Positions 1 through 10,002 of a stretch of DNA of 64,000 nucleotides are shown here, one piece after another (the stretch's first letter is position 1; every line of letters begins with the position of its first letter). The notes under the pieces are model-generated. The model had not been told where the DNA came from, made no database searches, and saw only the letters and a program-made list of their open reading frames with translations. The stretch is taken from positions 4,126,539 through 4,190,538 of the forward strand of contig NC_087070.1 of the NCBI RefSeq assembly GCF_963678635.1, written 5' to 3'. The position numbers and the translations under genes are program-made. The stretch comes from Symsagittifera roscoffensis (lineage: Eukaryota > Xenacoelomorpha > Acoela > Convolutidae).

Positions 1-117
1 AAGACTGAACGAGTAAAACATGTTGTCTACCAAATTTCTTAAGTGACGCACGCCAATTATGCCGCATCAGTAACACCCGTCTATTTGAAAACAATAGACA
101 TTTACCAACTAAAAAGC

Positions 118-569
118 CTCAATTTATAGAGCAGTCTATGGAGCAGTAATAACAAGAAAAAACTACATGTAATAAAAATGATTTTTTTTTAATTTGAGAT
201 TTTTTGTGAAAATCATCCCCCTACACAACAAAATCAGTACAAAGTCATAAGCTTCGCTCGTAGTAACAAATCAATTAGAGCAAACAAGCTTCCTTCAACC
301 AATTCGAAACGATTTCTAAGACGGATTAAATCTCCGCTTACGCGTTAATAGCGCGAGTATATCGCGCGTTAATTGTCCCAAATTGGCCGAAAGGACAATC
401 TTTAAACCCACATTACTTTACAAAAAATGATCACAGGTAAAATATCTTTCCAAATTTAAGCTCAGGACAACAATACTTTTTGAGCGATATAAAAAAATCG
501 TGAAAAATGGCTAGTTAAAAAGTCTGGTTAAAAAAATGGCTAGAAAAAAAACCCTCGAAAGTCGGATCA
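118..569. mobile_element. MITE-like dispersed repeat, copy 1 (left end unclear)
   Basis: This stretch matches 26541-27060 and 31038-31535 over most of its length. The shared core includes the phrase cttacgcgttaatagcgcga and a small inverted pair GCGCGA/TCGCGC. Its right end reads agtcggatca, a one-base variant of the agtcggaaca terminus of the other copies. The left terminus (tgttccgact in the others) is not seen, so this copy is probably 5' truncated or diverged there. No coding capacity is visible, so it is taken as non-autonomous. Confidence 0.7.
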
Positions 570-1065
570 ATAATAGTCTGTGTTAAAATCCTTAGGATTT
601 CTTATACTTAATAGCAGGTTTTTTATCAAAATGATGACTTTCAAAATGAACACATTTTGAAGCATTGCTTGGGTAAACACTGAATTTAAACTGAAAAAAT
701 AAATTCAACCATTGCAATATACAATTTAGCTTAAACGTGAAAAAATTCTTTCGTTAAATATGCAAACAAAGCGTGTTGAAAAAGCTAAAACAAGACGAAA
801 TTTAGAAGCCCGTATTTAGATGTAAAATAGATTATGGATTTATCTGACAAATGACGATGTTTTTTTAACTTCATTTTAATGTTAGCTGAAGTTAGATCAT
901 TTCATTTTATGTAAATACAATTCATTTTTAATCTATAATTTTTAATGAACAAAGTGTTTTTTGAATAATTTAAGATAGTTTGCATTATATTTTGAAACCT
1001 CCATTTGATCTATGTACATAAAATTGGCAGAACCGAGATACTTAGTCGAATCTTCTTGGTCTCAC
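570..1065. other. AT-rich intronic sequence, nothing recognised
   Basis: By gene structure this is part of the last intron of the casein kinase 2 beta gene, since the final coding exon was not found here on the minus strand. It is AT-rich with A and T runs. No exon, RNA gene or repeat was recognised. Confidence 0.5.
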
Positions 1066-1199
1066 CTAGCGGAGAATGATGTGGGACTCTTCTTGGGCCT
1101 GTACTCTGGGTGCATCATGAACAGCATGTGTGGGAAACTGGTGCCGAAGTAAGCTCCGTCTATATGATGGTGTCTGGTACTCTTCGGAGTGTAGACGTC
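1066..1199 (-). CDS. CSNK2B: CSNK2B coding exon 4
   Basis: 44 codons plus two bases, starting [12 protein letters not shown] and including the conserved FPHMLFM and HPEYRPK stretches of the alpha-binding region. Acceptor TTAAG at 1200 and donor GTGAG at 1065. The split codon (AG plus one base) expects the next exon to complete an arginine, as in other animals. Confidence 0.95.
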
Positions 1200-3163
1200 C
1201 TTAACAAACCATTAACACGTCATTTCAAAGCAGTAGTTTAGCTTTACCCTGCCCCCTACAAGTGAAAATTTAATATTCATGTGTCAAGTTGTTCAATTGT
1301 ATTGCAATATGTTATATGAACCAGTCACATTCTGTATTTGGTTCCAATAGTTTTTGTAGACTTAAGAGCTACTATACCTGGCACTTAGGGCAGTAGAGCT
1401 TCACCATGGCTTCTCCCGGGACGTCAGAGAGTCCAATGGGCAGCACCAACTGGTTCTCGCAGTACACCCTCGGACAGTGTCCGAAGTCTCCTTGCTGGTA
1501 CTTCTCGAGCTGAAACAGAATAATAATTGAGCGCTCATGAAACAAGAGACACACTAAATTATAGCTTAAAAAACATCAAATTCATTGCAACATTTAAAGC
1601 GTAACACTCTTTTTCTGTTTATTTTATGGAAATCGTTATTTTTTTTGCTCTAAAAGCCACCAAAACTTGAACACAATAACTAACCATTTGAGAAATTCCT
1701 CTATTTGTCAGAATATATCTAGCTTGGATCAATCCATACAGCATTTCGGCAGCTTGCTCAATGAGGTCACCCTGGTTAGGGTTGTCATCTGCCTCATCGT
1801 CTGGCTCTAGATCCAAAATCATGTCCAACGCTTGCCGGTAGTGAGGGACCTGCTCACTCAGACCAGTGAGGTTGAACTTATCTTGGATATATTCCTCGTC
1901 TACCTAAAGAGCAAAACTCGTCATTAACTACACTAGTGGACAAAATTATCCACTAATTTATGTTTTTATTCTACTTTACCGACAATTTGGGACACTTTCT
2001 GTGAATTTTACACCGACTGACAGCAATTGATCTAAACTACCTTCTCTGAAAGTCTCAGTTTTTGATTTGAAGCACCTTACAGTTTTTACGGGTATGAAAA
2101 TGCCAGTTTTCACCATTTGCATGAAGTTTTTTACAACGGTGTGAAATTATCAGAAACGATTTTTTTTTTAACTTTCAAGGGTAATCAGAAGGTCAAAGAT
2201 ACACTAGTGGTAAAAATTAAGCACAAATTCAGGATTTTACCCTCTTAAATGCATGTTTTCAATGTCCATTTTGGACATCATTTACTTCATTTTTCATTGA
2301 AATTTTTACATAGACCAAGAGCATACGATCAGAGCTACCTTCTTTGAAACTATCAAAATTTGGTTTCAATGACTACCCAATGTAATCCGGGTCTGAAAAT
2401 GCCAGTTTTTCTCATTTGCATGAAGTTTTTTTTTACATCGCGTGAAAAAGTAAGAATCGTCCGAGTTTAGTAAAGTTTTCACACTGATTGTTTCCATTTT
2501 CTTGCTGAGAATGTTTAACGTCACATGAACAATTTTATCCAATTAGCTTATTCAAGAAAGAATTCACAAAAATTAGTGCAAAAAAGGAAACTGGCATTTT
2601 CAGACACGGATAGCATTGTTAAGTCATTGAAACCAAATTTTGATAGTTTCAAAGAGGGTAGCTCTGATCGTATGCTCTTGGTCTATGTAAAAATTTCAAT
2701 GGAAATTGAAGTAAAGGTTGTCCAAAATGGACATTGAAGGGAGGCATTTTAGAGAGAAAAATCCTGAACTTGCGCTTAATTTTGTCCACCAGCGTATGAT
2801 ATGATTCATCTCGTGATCAACTTTTTCTACTTCACTAATTCAAAAAAAGATCACTCCCATAGACAACCCTATTACAAATGGTGAAAATGGTTGTTCAGAT
2901 CATTTAATGTCAATCGATGTAACAATTTAATCAAAATACAAAAAAAATATTAAAAAATGGTCATTGAAATTAAGCATTTCAGAGAGTAAAATCCTGAATT
3001 TGCGTTGTCCACTAGGGTAAACATGTATCACGGTTGGTAGATAAGCATTCACATTCATCCTTTGATATATTTACATGTTAGCTCAGTTTACCTCGCAGTA
3101 AAACTCGTTTCCTCTTAGGCCGCAGAACCATGAGATCCAGGAAACTTCTTCACTGCTGCTCAT
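1066..3163 (-). CDS. CSNK2B: Casein kinase 2 regulatory subunit beta (spliced, 3' end outside window)
   Basis: Regulatory subunit of protein kinase CK2: a dimer that bridges two catalytic alpha subunits in the nucleus and cytoplasm and sets stability and substrate choice. Four coding exons on the minus strand join in phase to give 185 residues, against about 215 in animals. They begin with the conserved N-terminus [18 protein letters not shown], which holds the known autophosphorylation serines. The acidic loop [10 protein letters not shown] lies at about 55-64. The structural zinc finger cysteines fall at 109, 114, 137 and 140, the same numbers as in the human protein. The last part (starting LYGFKIHP in animals, about 30 residues) is missing; the donor at 1064-1065 points to a further exon left of the window. 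All borders are GT/AG, with no stops or shifts, so this looks like a working gene. A 5' untranslated exon is implied by an acceptor just upstream of the ATG. Confidence 0.97.
1378..1509 (-). CDS. CSNK2B: CSNK2B coding exon 3
   Basis: 44 codons, phase 0, from [10 protein letters not shown] to LYCPKCQ, containing all four zinc-binding cysteines (CPRVYC and CPKC pairs). Acceptor TTTCAG at 1510 and donor GTATAG at 1377. Confidence 0.95.
1685..1903 (-). CDS. CSNK2B: CSNK2B coding exon 2
   Basis: 73 codons, phase 0 at both ends, from [10 protein letters not shown] to [12 protein letters not shown]. Acceptor TTTAG at 1904-1908 and donor GTTAG at 1684. It carries the acidic loop and the helical region preceding the zinc finger. 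Confidence 0.95.
1929..3018. repeat. Nested fold-back MITE-like elements in CSNK2B intron 1
   Basis: Two direct arms (about 1929-2170 and 2203-2440) each begin cactagtgg. Two inverted arms (about 2580-2796 and 2860-3018) are their reverse complements; the last ends ccactaggg. The inner pair, 2203-2440 against 2580-2796, is close to complementary over some 200 bases. TA sits directly outside the outer ends (taCACTAGTGG and CCACTAGGGta), as expected for Tc1/mariner-type insertion. There is no transposase reading frame. Confidence 0.75.
3092..3163 (-). CDS. CSNK2B: CSNK2B coding exon 1
   Basis: 24 codons from the ATG at 3163 to a GAG codon. The donor GTAAAC follows at 3091. A TTTTTCAG acceptor ends at 3171, seven bases before the ATG, so the transcript has at least one upstream non-coding exon that I could not locate. 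Confidence 0.95.
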
Positions 3164-3170
3164 TAGGATC

Positions 3171-3597
3171 TGAAAAATAAATTCTTCACATATCTGTAAA
3201 AATCATAAACTTTGCAGGAAAATCTCTCGTACAACTGCGCAAAATAACCCATGCTCCTATTGCACAGAAAACTGCTTATAGTCAATAATTGCGTCTGAAG
3301 TTGGCAATCGCAACATATTTGATTCTACTATGCCAATTTGTCTGAAAAATTGCGAGTGTGCTTTTAGAGCATCCCTGATTCATCGAAACTAACTTTTCAA
3401 AAAATTTCGAAACACAAGAAAACTATCATGTAAGTCTTGAAATAGAATGTGAATTCCGCTACAGATTATAATTTGTAGTTGTAGTCGTAATATTTAGACT
3501 AAAGTGGAGAAAAAAGTAACGCAACTAGTAATCTGAGAAAAAAAATTTAAAGCTAAATCATTTTCAGGATGAAAAACAAAGCATACAATCAATGTTT
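3171..3597. other. Upstream flank of CSNK2B, nothing recognised
   Basis: AT-rich. By position it should hold an intron, or the 5' untranslated exon and promoter, of the CK2 beta gene. I could not identify a promoter motif or exon with confidence. Confidence 0.4.
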
Positions 3598-3640
3598 ATT
3601 TCTGAGCGCTTTCGCACATTGTGTGCATCATCAGAGAAAC
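3598..3640 (-). ncRNA. Hammerhead ribozyme motif of a Penelope-like element
   Basis: Read on the minus strand, this has the hammerhead core CTGATGA at 3634-3628. Stem II is GCACA/TGTGC with a CAA loop. Then come GAA (3613-3611), the self-complementary hexamer AGCGCT (a very short stem III that could pair in a dimer), and the cleavage base C at 3604. Stem I pairs GTTTCT (3640-3635) with AGAAAT (3603-3598), with one G-U pair. The one departure from consensus is an extra T between CTGATGA and stem II. Hammerheads are known in Penelope-like elements, and this one lies about 130 bases past the endonuclease stop. Self-cleavage is inferred, not shown. Confidence 0.8.
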
Positions 3641-4299
3641 TATTATCTGAAATGGTCGTCATCATTGCGAACGAGTTAACAAAAAAAAACAAAAAACCAA
3701 AACAACTGCACTAGTATACGAGTAAATACAAATCTCGCCGATATAAACCGGAACAAAGAAAAGTGTCTATCACAACTTGAGGGTGAGCTGCCGCTGCCTG
3801 TATTCTTCGCGTTGGTTCAGTGTCGGTTGTCTCCTTGCGATATACAGGGCCTCGAGCGTTAGTAGTCGTCCTGGATCTTCAGTCTGGTCCAGAATCTTGG
3901 AGCAAATTTCTGAAGCGTCTCCGATGCAGTTTTCGAGGGGAGTTCCCACGGGTGAGCTGATACGGGATGTTCTGCTAGTCTGGTCATCAAATACCGTGTC
4001 GTCTGACCGACATAGATGGACTTACATCCAGAACAGGTTATTTCGTAAATGACTCGGCTTTTCAGATCATCTGGCATCTTGCTCTTCAGGGCAGGTAAGA
4101 CCGTTTTCATTTTCCGCGTGGTAAACAGAACGCAGGCCTCTGTGATCTTCCTGATACTTCTACTGAAACGATCCAAAATGTAACATCTATATTCCATCAG
4201 CAGAGTGGACGTGACTTCCGTTCTTTCAATTTCGCATCTGTAGCCCTTTGTTCCTTTTGAGTAAACATTTTACTGATTGCGTTTTCGACTATGGGATCG

Positions 4300-4315
4300 T
4301 AATATGGCGGTGGGT
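4300..4315. repeat. 16-bp target-site duplication, left copy
   Basis: The sequence taatatggcggtgggt occurs here and again at 5383-5398, exactly flanking the LINE. The bases just outside the pair differ. It lies within the PLE coding sequence for PPPYY. Confidence 0.9.
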
Positions 4316-5382
4316 TCTGTACAATAAAAGGATAAAAGTTCTGTACAAGCTTTATGTTCAAAATAATATCCAAGTATGCTGGGATGGGTATTTGTCCACC
4401 AAAATATCTCAGACTATTGGCGTTCCACAAGGCGATAAATTGTCACCTCTGTTGTTTGCATTATTTTTAGCAGATTTATCTGCAGAACTTAAAAGCACAG
4501 GCTGCTTCACGATTTTTTACGCCAATGACTTAGCGATTGGGTCGACTGAACTTGACAGTGTTAAAAACGCAATGTTTGTACTCGAAAAATATTGCCAGAG
4601 AAACAGTCTCAGGGTGAATGTTGGCAAAACTAAGGTGGTGAAACACAGAAATGGCGGAAGGCTGGCCAGGACCGACCAATTATTTTTCAACAACACAGAA
4701 ATCGAATTCAAGGATTCGTTTGAATACTTAGGCATAGTGCTATCCACTAAATTGACAGGTTCCAAGCACCTGGAACATCTCAAGAAAAAAGCCTATGCTG
4801 CCTCTTGCTCTATACAATCTAAAGTCCAACTCAGAAAAATTTGTTTTAAGTCCTCGGTTAGACTCTATGAGAGCGTCATATTTTCATCTGCTTCTTACGC
4901 TCTCGATGTTTTCAGCGATGTGTTATCACAGAAGGAAAGAGACGAACACTTTACCAAAGTGGCTGGGTTTTATTTCAAGAAATGGATCGCAATAAGTATT
5001 TATAGCAGAACACACAAAATTTTGCATTTTTTGTTCAATAATGACTTTTTGGGCTTACAAAACTGTAGTCCTGCGCAGAGGAGAGAAAGAGGTATTTTTT
5101 ACAGCAATGGTTTTCATCATGTTTTTATGTCATAAAGGGCGCTGTTACGAATCTGCGGACGATGAGTCATGTAGTTTCAAGTACTGCGGTTGTGTGATTA
5201 TCTCAGATATGCACCTTGACACTTGTGTCGGTTTCTCACAACACAGAACAATCCAGCAAAAAGTCAAGGAAATTTACAGGTTGACACTTGATCCATGAGC
5301 GGTACCGATATTGGAAGTGGAACTGAATAAAAACTTTTTTTTCCACTTTTTGTCTCATTGAGATGTTGAATTCACATATTAT
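4316..5382 (+). pseudogene. 5'-truncated LINE (non-LTR retrotransposon) reverse transcriptase fragment
   Basis: A 273-codon frame runs from 4317 to 5135. It contains the RT motif IGVPQGDKLSPLLFALFLADL-like block, then YAND where an active enzyme has F/YADD, followed by the thumb segment FEYLGIVLS. After the stop, another frame continues to 5298 with cysteine/histidine spacing (CGCVIISDMHLDTC) like the C-terminal finger of some non-LTR elements, so a frameshift separates the two parts. It begins abruptly at the target duplication, as expected from incomplete target-primed reverse transcription. The family is uncertain; the block resembles CR1/I-like or related clades. The Asp-to-Asn change in the active site would inactivate it. 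Confidence 0.85.
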
Positions 5383-5659
5383 TAATATGGCGGTGGGTAC
5401 TGGTTCTTCTCGAACACGAACTTTGCTGAAACTAGTGCATCGTGGAATTTGTTCCAACTCGACGTGGTGTTATTGATGCGACAGACAGTACCTTCTATGA
5501 TATTTCGCTTGTCAGTTTCGGTGAACATGCCCGGAAAGACAACATGAGACCTGTATCCGTGGGCTTGCTATACCAGGCAGTGCTGAGTTTCCTATCTTTA
5601 CGTTCCACCATCATGTCAAGAAACGGTATTTTATGGTATTTCAATTTCATGTTTTCTTA

Positions 5660-6196
5660 GGGTAACCACTATTAACTTGGGCTTTGATTGTTTGTAAATT
5701 GATGTTTTAACATTTTTAAATTGATGTTTTATCGTCATTTAGATTAATTTATCGTAAAAATCCTGACGATGCTCATAGTTGCGAAAAGTTTCAAATTTAC
5801 TTTTAACAAAAATCTCGTTGATTGTTTGATTAAGGCAACTTTTTGTCCCAAATAAATATGCGATTCCCCTTATGGCACAGCCGAAATGTCAGTGGCACGA
5901 AAAACACAGTACTAAGCGTCTTTTTTACGAAATCCACAAGAAAAAAAGGGTTGTATTATTCGAGAACTTTTTTTCAAAAAACCGAAAATCCCCTTGCATT
6001 TTTCAAAATTCTAAGAGTTGCCATTTTGTTTTGTTGCAACGTGTATCACACACAACATTCGGTTAGGACACGACGGACGCTGTAACATTCGCCTGGGAGT
6101 ACATAAAGAAAAAAGGAAAAAATTAAAAGGGGCCTTTCCGTTTAGGTACGGTCGTGCACAAGCTGGATAGGGCCTATACCAGCATTAATAGAATAT
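5660..6196. other. AT-rich spacer, nothing recognised
   Basis: Lies between Penelope-like elements A and B. A short phrase, ttaaattgatgtttta, is repeated near 5695-5735. No gene or RNA was recognised. Confidence 0.5.
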
Positions 6197-6210
6197 AAGA
6201 ATTTTAAAAT

Positions 6211-6258
6211 TATAATTCAAACGATTTCGCACATTCTGTGTATCATCAGGATTAAAAA
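6211..6258 (-). ncRNA. Degenerate hammerhead motif, Penelope-like element B
   Basis: On the minus strand, CTGATGA is at 6249-6243, a stem-II-like ACACA-GAA-TGTGC follows with one mismatch, and GAA is at 6228-6226. The closing part is weaker: stem III (ATCGTT) is not fully self-complementary, and stem I needs a bulge. The position, about 260 bases past the endonuclease stop of element B, matches element A. Probably a decayed ribozyme. Confidence 0.6.
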
Positions 6259-6514
6259 TTTTTTTACAATATTTACAAAACGATCAAAGATCTGAAAAAA
6301 GAGAAACGTGTCTAAAAAGGCTCTAATTTTTTTTAACAATCAAATTAGAACAACTGTAATTACATAATATAATTACGTAATCATGAATATCATTTTTCTG
6401 TAAATTTCTGAGATTTTTTAGTTTTTTGTTCTTTCTGGTTATAAAATTTCGATTTGGGAACATTTTTGTTTCTGACATGTCAGTTTTTTAAATTTTAGCC
6501 ATGTTATACATAGA

Positions 6515-9190
6515 CTATAATTTTATTGTTAATTCCCGGCTCCTGAATTCATCGCGTGTGTTGGTCTTCGGCCTCTCCCTCCAAATATGCAAAGCCTCTA
6601 GTGTCAGTAGCTTATGAGTGTTGGCTGTTTGGTCTATAATCTCTGACTTCAGCTCAGCAGTACCGCCTACCTCCTTATTACATTCTAACAAGTGTTGTCC
6701 TACTGGGGAGTCCCCTTTGCCGTGTTCATCGACCCTCGTGGCTAAATGTCGGACCGTCTGACCGACATATGTGGAGTTACATCCACTACATGTAAGCTTG
6801 TACAGCACTTTGGATCTCAGTTCACGAGCAAAGGAAGTTTTGAGGGATGGCAAGCATGTTTTCAATTCTCTTGTTCTAAAAATTATTTGTGCCCGGATAT
6901 TAGCCGAACCTTTGCAGCTAACAGTTGAGATGGATTGCCTCGATTTTGCATTGTAAGAAGGGGTGGTGAATCTTTCAACCATTTGTCATTTCTCGGTTCT
7001 GATGCCTTCACCTCTAAATTTTTCTTTCCCTCAATGATCTTGTTAAGAGTTTCAAACACTACCTTTTCAGACAATTTTTTGGATATTGATTTTCAATCCA
7101 TAGTTTCCGATTTTTTTTCCAATGCCTGGTCAAAATACTCCCATGTTGAGGTACTTCTGAAAACCCGATGAACCGTCCCTTCAATAACGTTTCTCTTGTA
7201 ATGCAAAGGTGCGCATCCTCTGAAATTTCGAACGGTGCCGGTATCAGTGGGTTTTTGGTAACAACCACATTCGACCTTTTTTGCTGAATTCACGTTGACA
7301 TTTAAGTCCAAAAAGGCCAAATTAGCGTGACTATCGAGTTCTTCTATGGTGAACTGCAAGTTTGGATGCAACTTATTGGCAGCCTCGAGAACTACCCCAG
7401 GATTGCCCTTGACCGTTCTAACTATGTCGTCCACATATCTTAGAAAAACTTTAACACCATTCACAGTTCGATCTGCTTCCCGTTGTTTTTTGCAAGTCAT
7501 GCAATACCATACTGTTTCAGCGATGTCTGCGTATTCGGATTCCAATATGTTACCACACCCTAAGTGGTACCAATTCAAACAAGCTTCGCATTCTACTCCT
7601 TTTGTCCGATATGTCACCTTTTTTGACATCTAGGGCACACTTCCTTGTTACCGTCTTTTAGCACAGTCAATTTTGGTACTTCTTTCTTTAATACAGGTTC
7701 GTATTCTTTGAGCCACAAATTAGCCAATATTACTACAAGGGAGGCGCCCATTGCTAAACCGTCTTTTTGTACATACCACAAACCATTGCATTTAAAGTGT
7801 ACCTTACTCACTGCCAAATTCAGTAGTTTTTTCATAGTCTTGCGATATGTTTCCGGAGGGTTGACTTGCTCATATAATCTCCTCAGGGCTATTTCAACCG
7901 CTTCCTTGAGCGGGACATTAGTGTAACAACTCTTTACATCAAGGGAGATTATACTCTCGTCAGATTCCAACTCAGTTTTCTCCAAGATCTCCCTGGCCAT
8001 TTGAGTGTTCGTTTCTATGTTTGCCCCCTCAATATCATCAAAGTACTTTGCCAATGTTTTATTTAGGTTGTCATATGAGCTACCAGGTAAAGAAAGGACG
8101 GGACGAAGTGGTGTGCCTTGTTTGTGTACTTATGCTACTCCATACAGTCTAGCCGGCTGCGCTCCCGTTGATCTCAACCTATTATACATCGCTTCGCTAA
8201 TCTCATCCTTCTTTTTCAAGGCGATTAATTCTTTGTTTATGTCTTTTTCAATTTTCATAATCACGCTGTCTGTCAGATTCTTCCTCTCACTAAATTGTTC
8301 TGCCTGTAATAAATCTATCGCTTTTTTCTCATATGTCTCCTTTTTTATTACACAAAAACCAACCCCCTTAACAAATGGCACTGCCAGAAGACCGTTGTCC
8401 TTCAAAAACGTTCTGGCTTTTTCAACACCTTTGTCAGAGGGGGTCTGTTTCACATTCTTAGCATATCTCTTTGCAGCTGCTTCAGTCTCACATAATTTTT
8501 CTCCGGGTATTCTATTTAACTTCAGTTCAAACAAAAAACTATCAATGACACCAAGGAAGTGAGTTTCATTGAATTTGTCTCGTACCGGATGTTTTGGTCC
8601 AAAACTTAAGACTTCCCGCACCCAAAGCGGCAAAATTACTTCATCTAAAATTCTAACTGCCCTTTCATCCAAGTGTTTTAATGGTCTATCCTGTCTTTCC
8701 GAAAGTTTTTCAAGCTTTCTTTTGTGTCGGCTTATCAGGTTATTGACACTACACCTTGCTTGCCGGTTCAGATAGAATATTACCGAAGGCCACCATTTCT
8801 CATCTATACCCCTTTTCACTACCTCTCTTGCTTTTACTAGGTTACCCGATACCTTGGCCCTTTCCGCATTTGTCTGGCTTAGCTCAGATCTTAAGAGTCT
8901 CAGTTGGAAGCTGTGCACGGCTTGATCCGAAAAAACACCGTTATCAGGCACGCGAAACCGTAAAAATCTGGTATAATGTCCTTATCGAGACATTTTCTCG
9001 GAAATTTAAATCTGAGGATACTGCTATTAAATTTATTAAAATTTTTTAAATAATCTAATACAAGTTTCCAAGTGAGTTTTTTTCCAGGACCATTCAAAGG
9101 AGTGGTGGTGGCAGCAAAATTGCGGTCATCTGTTCTTTGCAGGCCACGAGCACTTAAACTCATGTGGGACTCAGCAAAAAAAAACAGCCA
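6515..9190 (-). pseudogene. Penelope-like element B: reverse transcriptase plus GIY-YIG endonuclease, near full length
   Basis: N-terminal region LTWKLVLDYLKNFNKF (about 9100-8935), then one frame from 8951 to 7614 with a single TAA at 8130-8132 inside the PLE signature LYGVA-KVHK. RT motif A is SLDVKSCYTNVP, motif B GLAMGASLVVILANLW, and motif C LRYVDDI, with both aspartates kept. The C-terminal GIY-YIG endonuclease carries CSGCNSTYVGQT and ends at 6515. Frameshifts occur near 8940, 7625, 7110 and 7085 and again near 6960. Those at 7625, 7110 and 7085 lie in A runs, so some may be sequencing errors. A PHD-like finger is inserted before motif C. The family replicates through RNA with endonuclease-primed reverse transcription. 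Confidence 0.9.
7492..7637 (-). other. PHD-like C4HC3 zinc finger inside the PLE reverse transcriptase
   Basis: Between RT motifs B and C, the translation shows Cys pairs CPRC and CEAC, then WYHLGC (His-x2-Cys), and finally CMTC: the Cys4-His-Cys3 order of a PHD finger. A one-base frameshift in an A run lies between the first pair and the rest, so the finger is split over two frames in this copy. PHD fingers bind histone tails in other proteins; a role in targeting is inference. Confidence 0.75.
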
Positions 9191-9207
9191 CAACAAAATC
9201 TTACCCC

Positions 9208-9843
9208 CTATTGGTCGTTCGGTTCCGACTGGAGGTCGCCAGCCAACACCTCCGTTCTCCGCGCCTTTGCCCTGCGGCGTCCCTGCGATGGTTTCTTGGT
9301 CTGGCCCCATATCCTTGAGAAGATGCCTGGCAGGTGGTCTCGATGGGACAGCACCACCCGTAGTGACTTCAACTCCAATTCACTTGACTGGTGCAGTTGA
9401 AGATATTCTCTGAGGACCGCAGGATTCTGTCTCTTCCTTCTAGAGATAAGGCTACCAGTTGCTTTTATGACGATTATCTCTGTCTTCCGCAGATCCTCAA
9501 AAACATCGGAAGTGCCCGTTCTCCTGCAGTAGACAATGCCACTAATTTGTCTTCGCTTTGATTGTAAATACGCCAGTAGTTCGTCAAGTGGGCAGGGCGT
9601 ATAGTTGTTCGTGCGATGTGAGGATATGCTGTTGTTCAGCACGTCGTGCCAGATAATAATCTGCTTACTGGCCAGAGGTTGCAGTTCTAATAACACTCGT
9701 AAATCCTTCCCCCTGTTCAAGGTATTGGGCTTCAAAGAAAAGCCGGGGACTGCGTAGACCTTCTGCTGCATCTCTCTCCGTTCCTCTTGCTCAAGATCTT
9801 TCAGGCCGTGATAAAAGGAGCTGGCAGCTACAATCATCGCCAT
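9208..9843 (-). CDS. Unrecognised 211-residue protein upstream of PLE B, possible first ORF
   Basis: An uninterrupted 211-codon frame starting at the ATG at 9843. I do not recognise a named domain with confidence. The middle part has a regular alternating hydrophobic pattern (IIIWHDVLNNSIS, SGIVYCRRTGTSDVFEDL), suggesting a Rossmann-like or SGNH-like alpha/beta fold. The C-terminus is basic (GQTKKPSQGRRRAKARR). It reads in the same direction as element B and ends just where the PLE N-terminal coding region begins in another frame, so it may be a separate upstream ORF of the element or an unrelated fragment. Lack of stops over 211 codons, beside a decayed neighbour, is notable. Confidence 0.5.
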   Translation of the reverse strand: MAMIVAASSFYHGLKDLEQEERREMQQKVYAVPGFSLKPNTLNRGKDLRVLLELQPLASKQIIIWHDVLNNSISSHRTNNYTPCPLDELLAYLQSKRRQISGIVYCRRTGTSDVFEDLRKTEIIVIKATGSLISRRKRQNPAVLREYLQLHQSSELELKSLRVVLSHRDHLPGIFSRIWGQTKKPSQGRRRAKARRTEVLAGDLQSEPNDQ

Positions 9844-10002
9844 TTTAACTCAAACACTACTGTCATTATGACCAAAAAGTGGTGATAAAATTCTGTACAA
9901 ATAGAGATAAAAATTTTTTCGAACTATGACTGTTTTCCTTAAAGGAATATAACAGTTTGCTTATAGCTTATCGCTAAAAAGGATAAGTAATTAAAAAAAT
10001 GG

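Larger units (their letters stand above)
3770..5650 (-). pseudogene. Penelope-like element A, 3' part (RT thumb and GIY-YIG endonuclease), split by a LINE
   Basis: A 5'-truncated Penelope-like retroelement. Reading down the minus strand, 5650-5383 encodes the end of the reverse transcriptase (FLDMMVERKD, KPTDTGLM, RNIIEGTV). After the LINE insertion, 4315-3770 continues with NPPPYYDPIVENAIS and a GIY-YIG-type endonuclease with CSGCKSIYVGQTTR. The family uses this nuclease to nick target DNA and prime reverse transcription. At least two frameshifts are present, one near 3960 where the reading moves to the frame containing LLTLEALYIARRQPTLN. The stop is at 3770-3772, and a hammerhead motif follows at 3640-3598. 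No RT catalytic motifs remain in this copy. Confidence 0.88.

Noticed and set aside
5872..6085. Small plus-strand frames rich in lysine and phenylalanine
   Set aside because: Composition follows the A/T runs; no start context, splice signals or homology were recognised.
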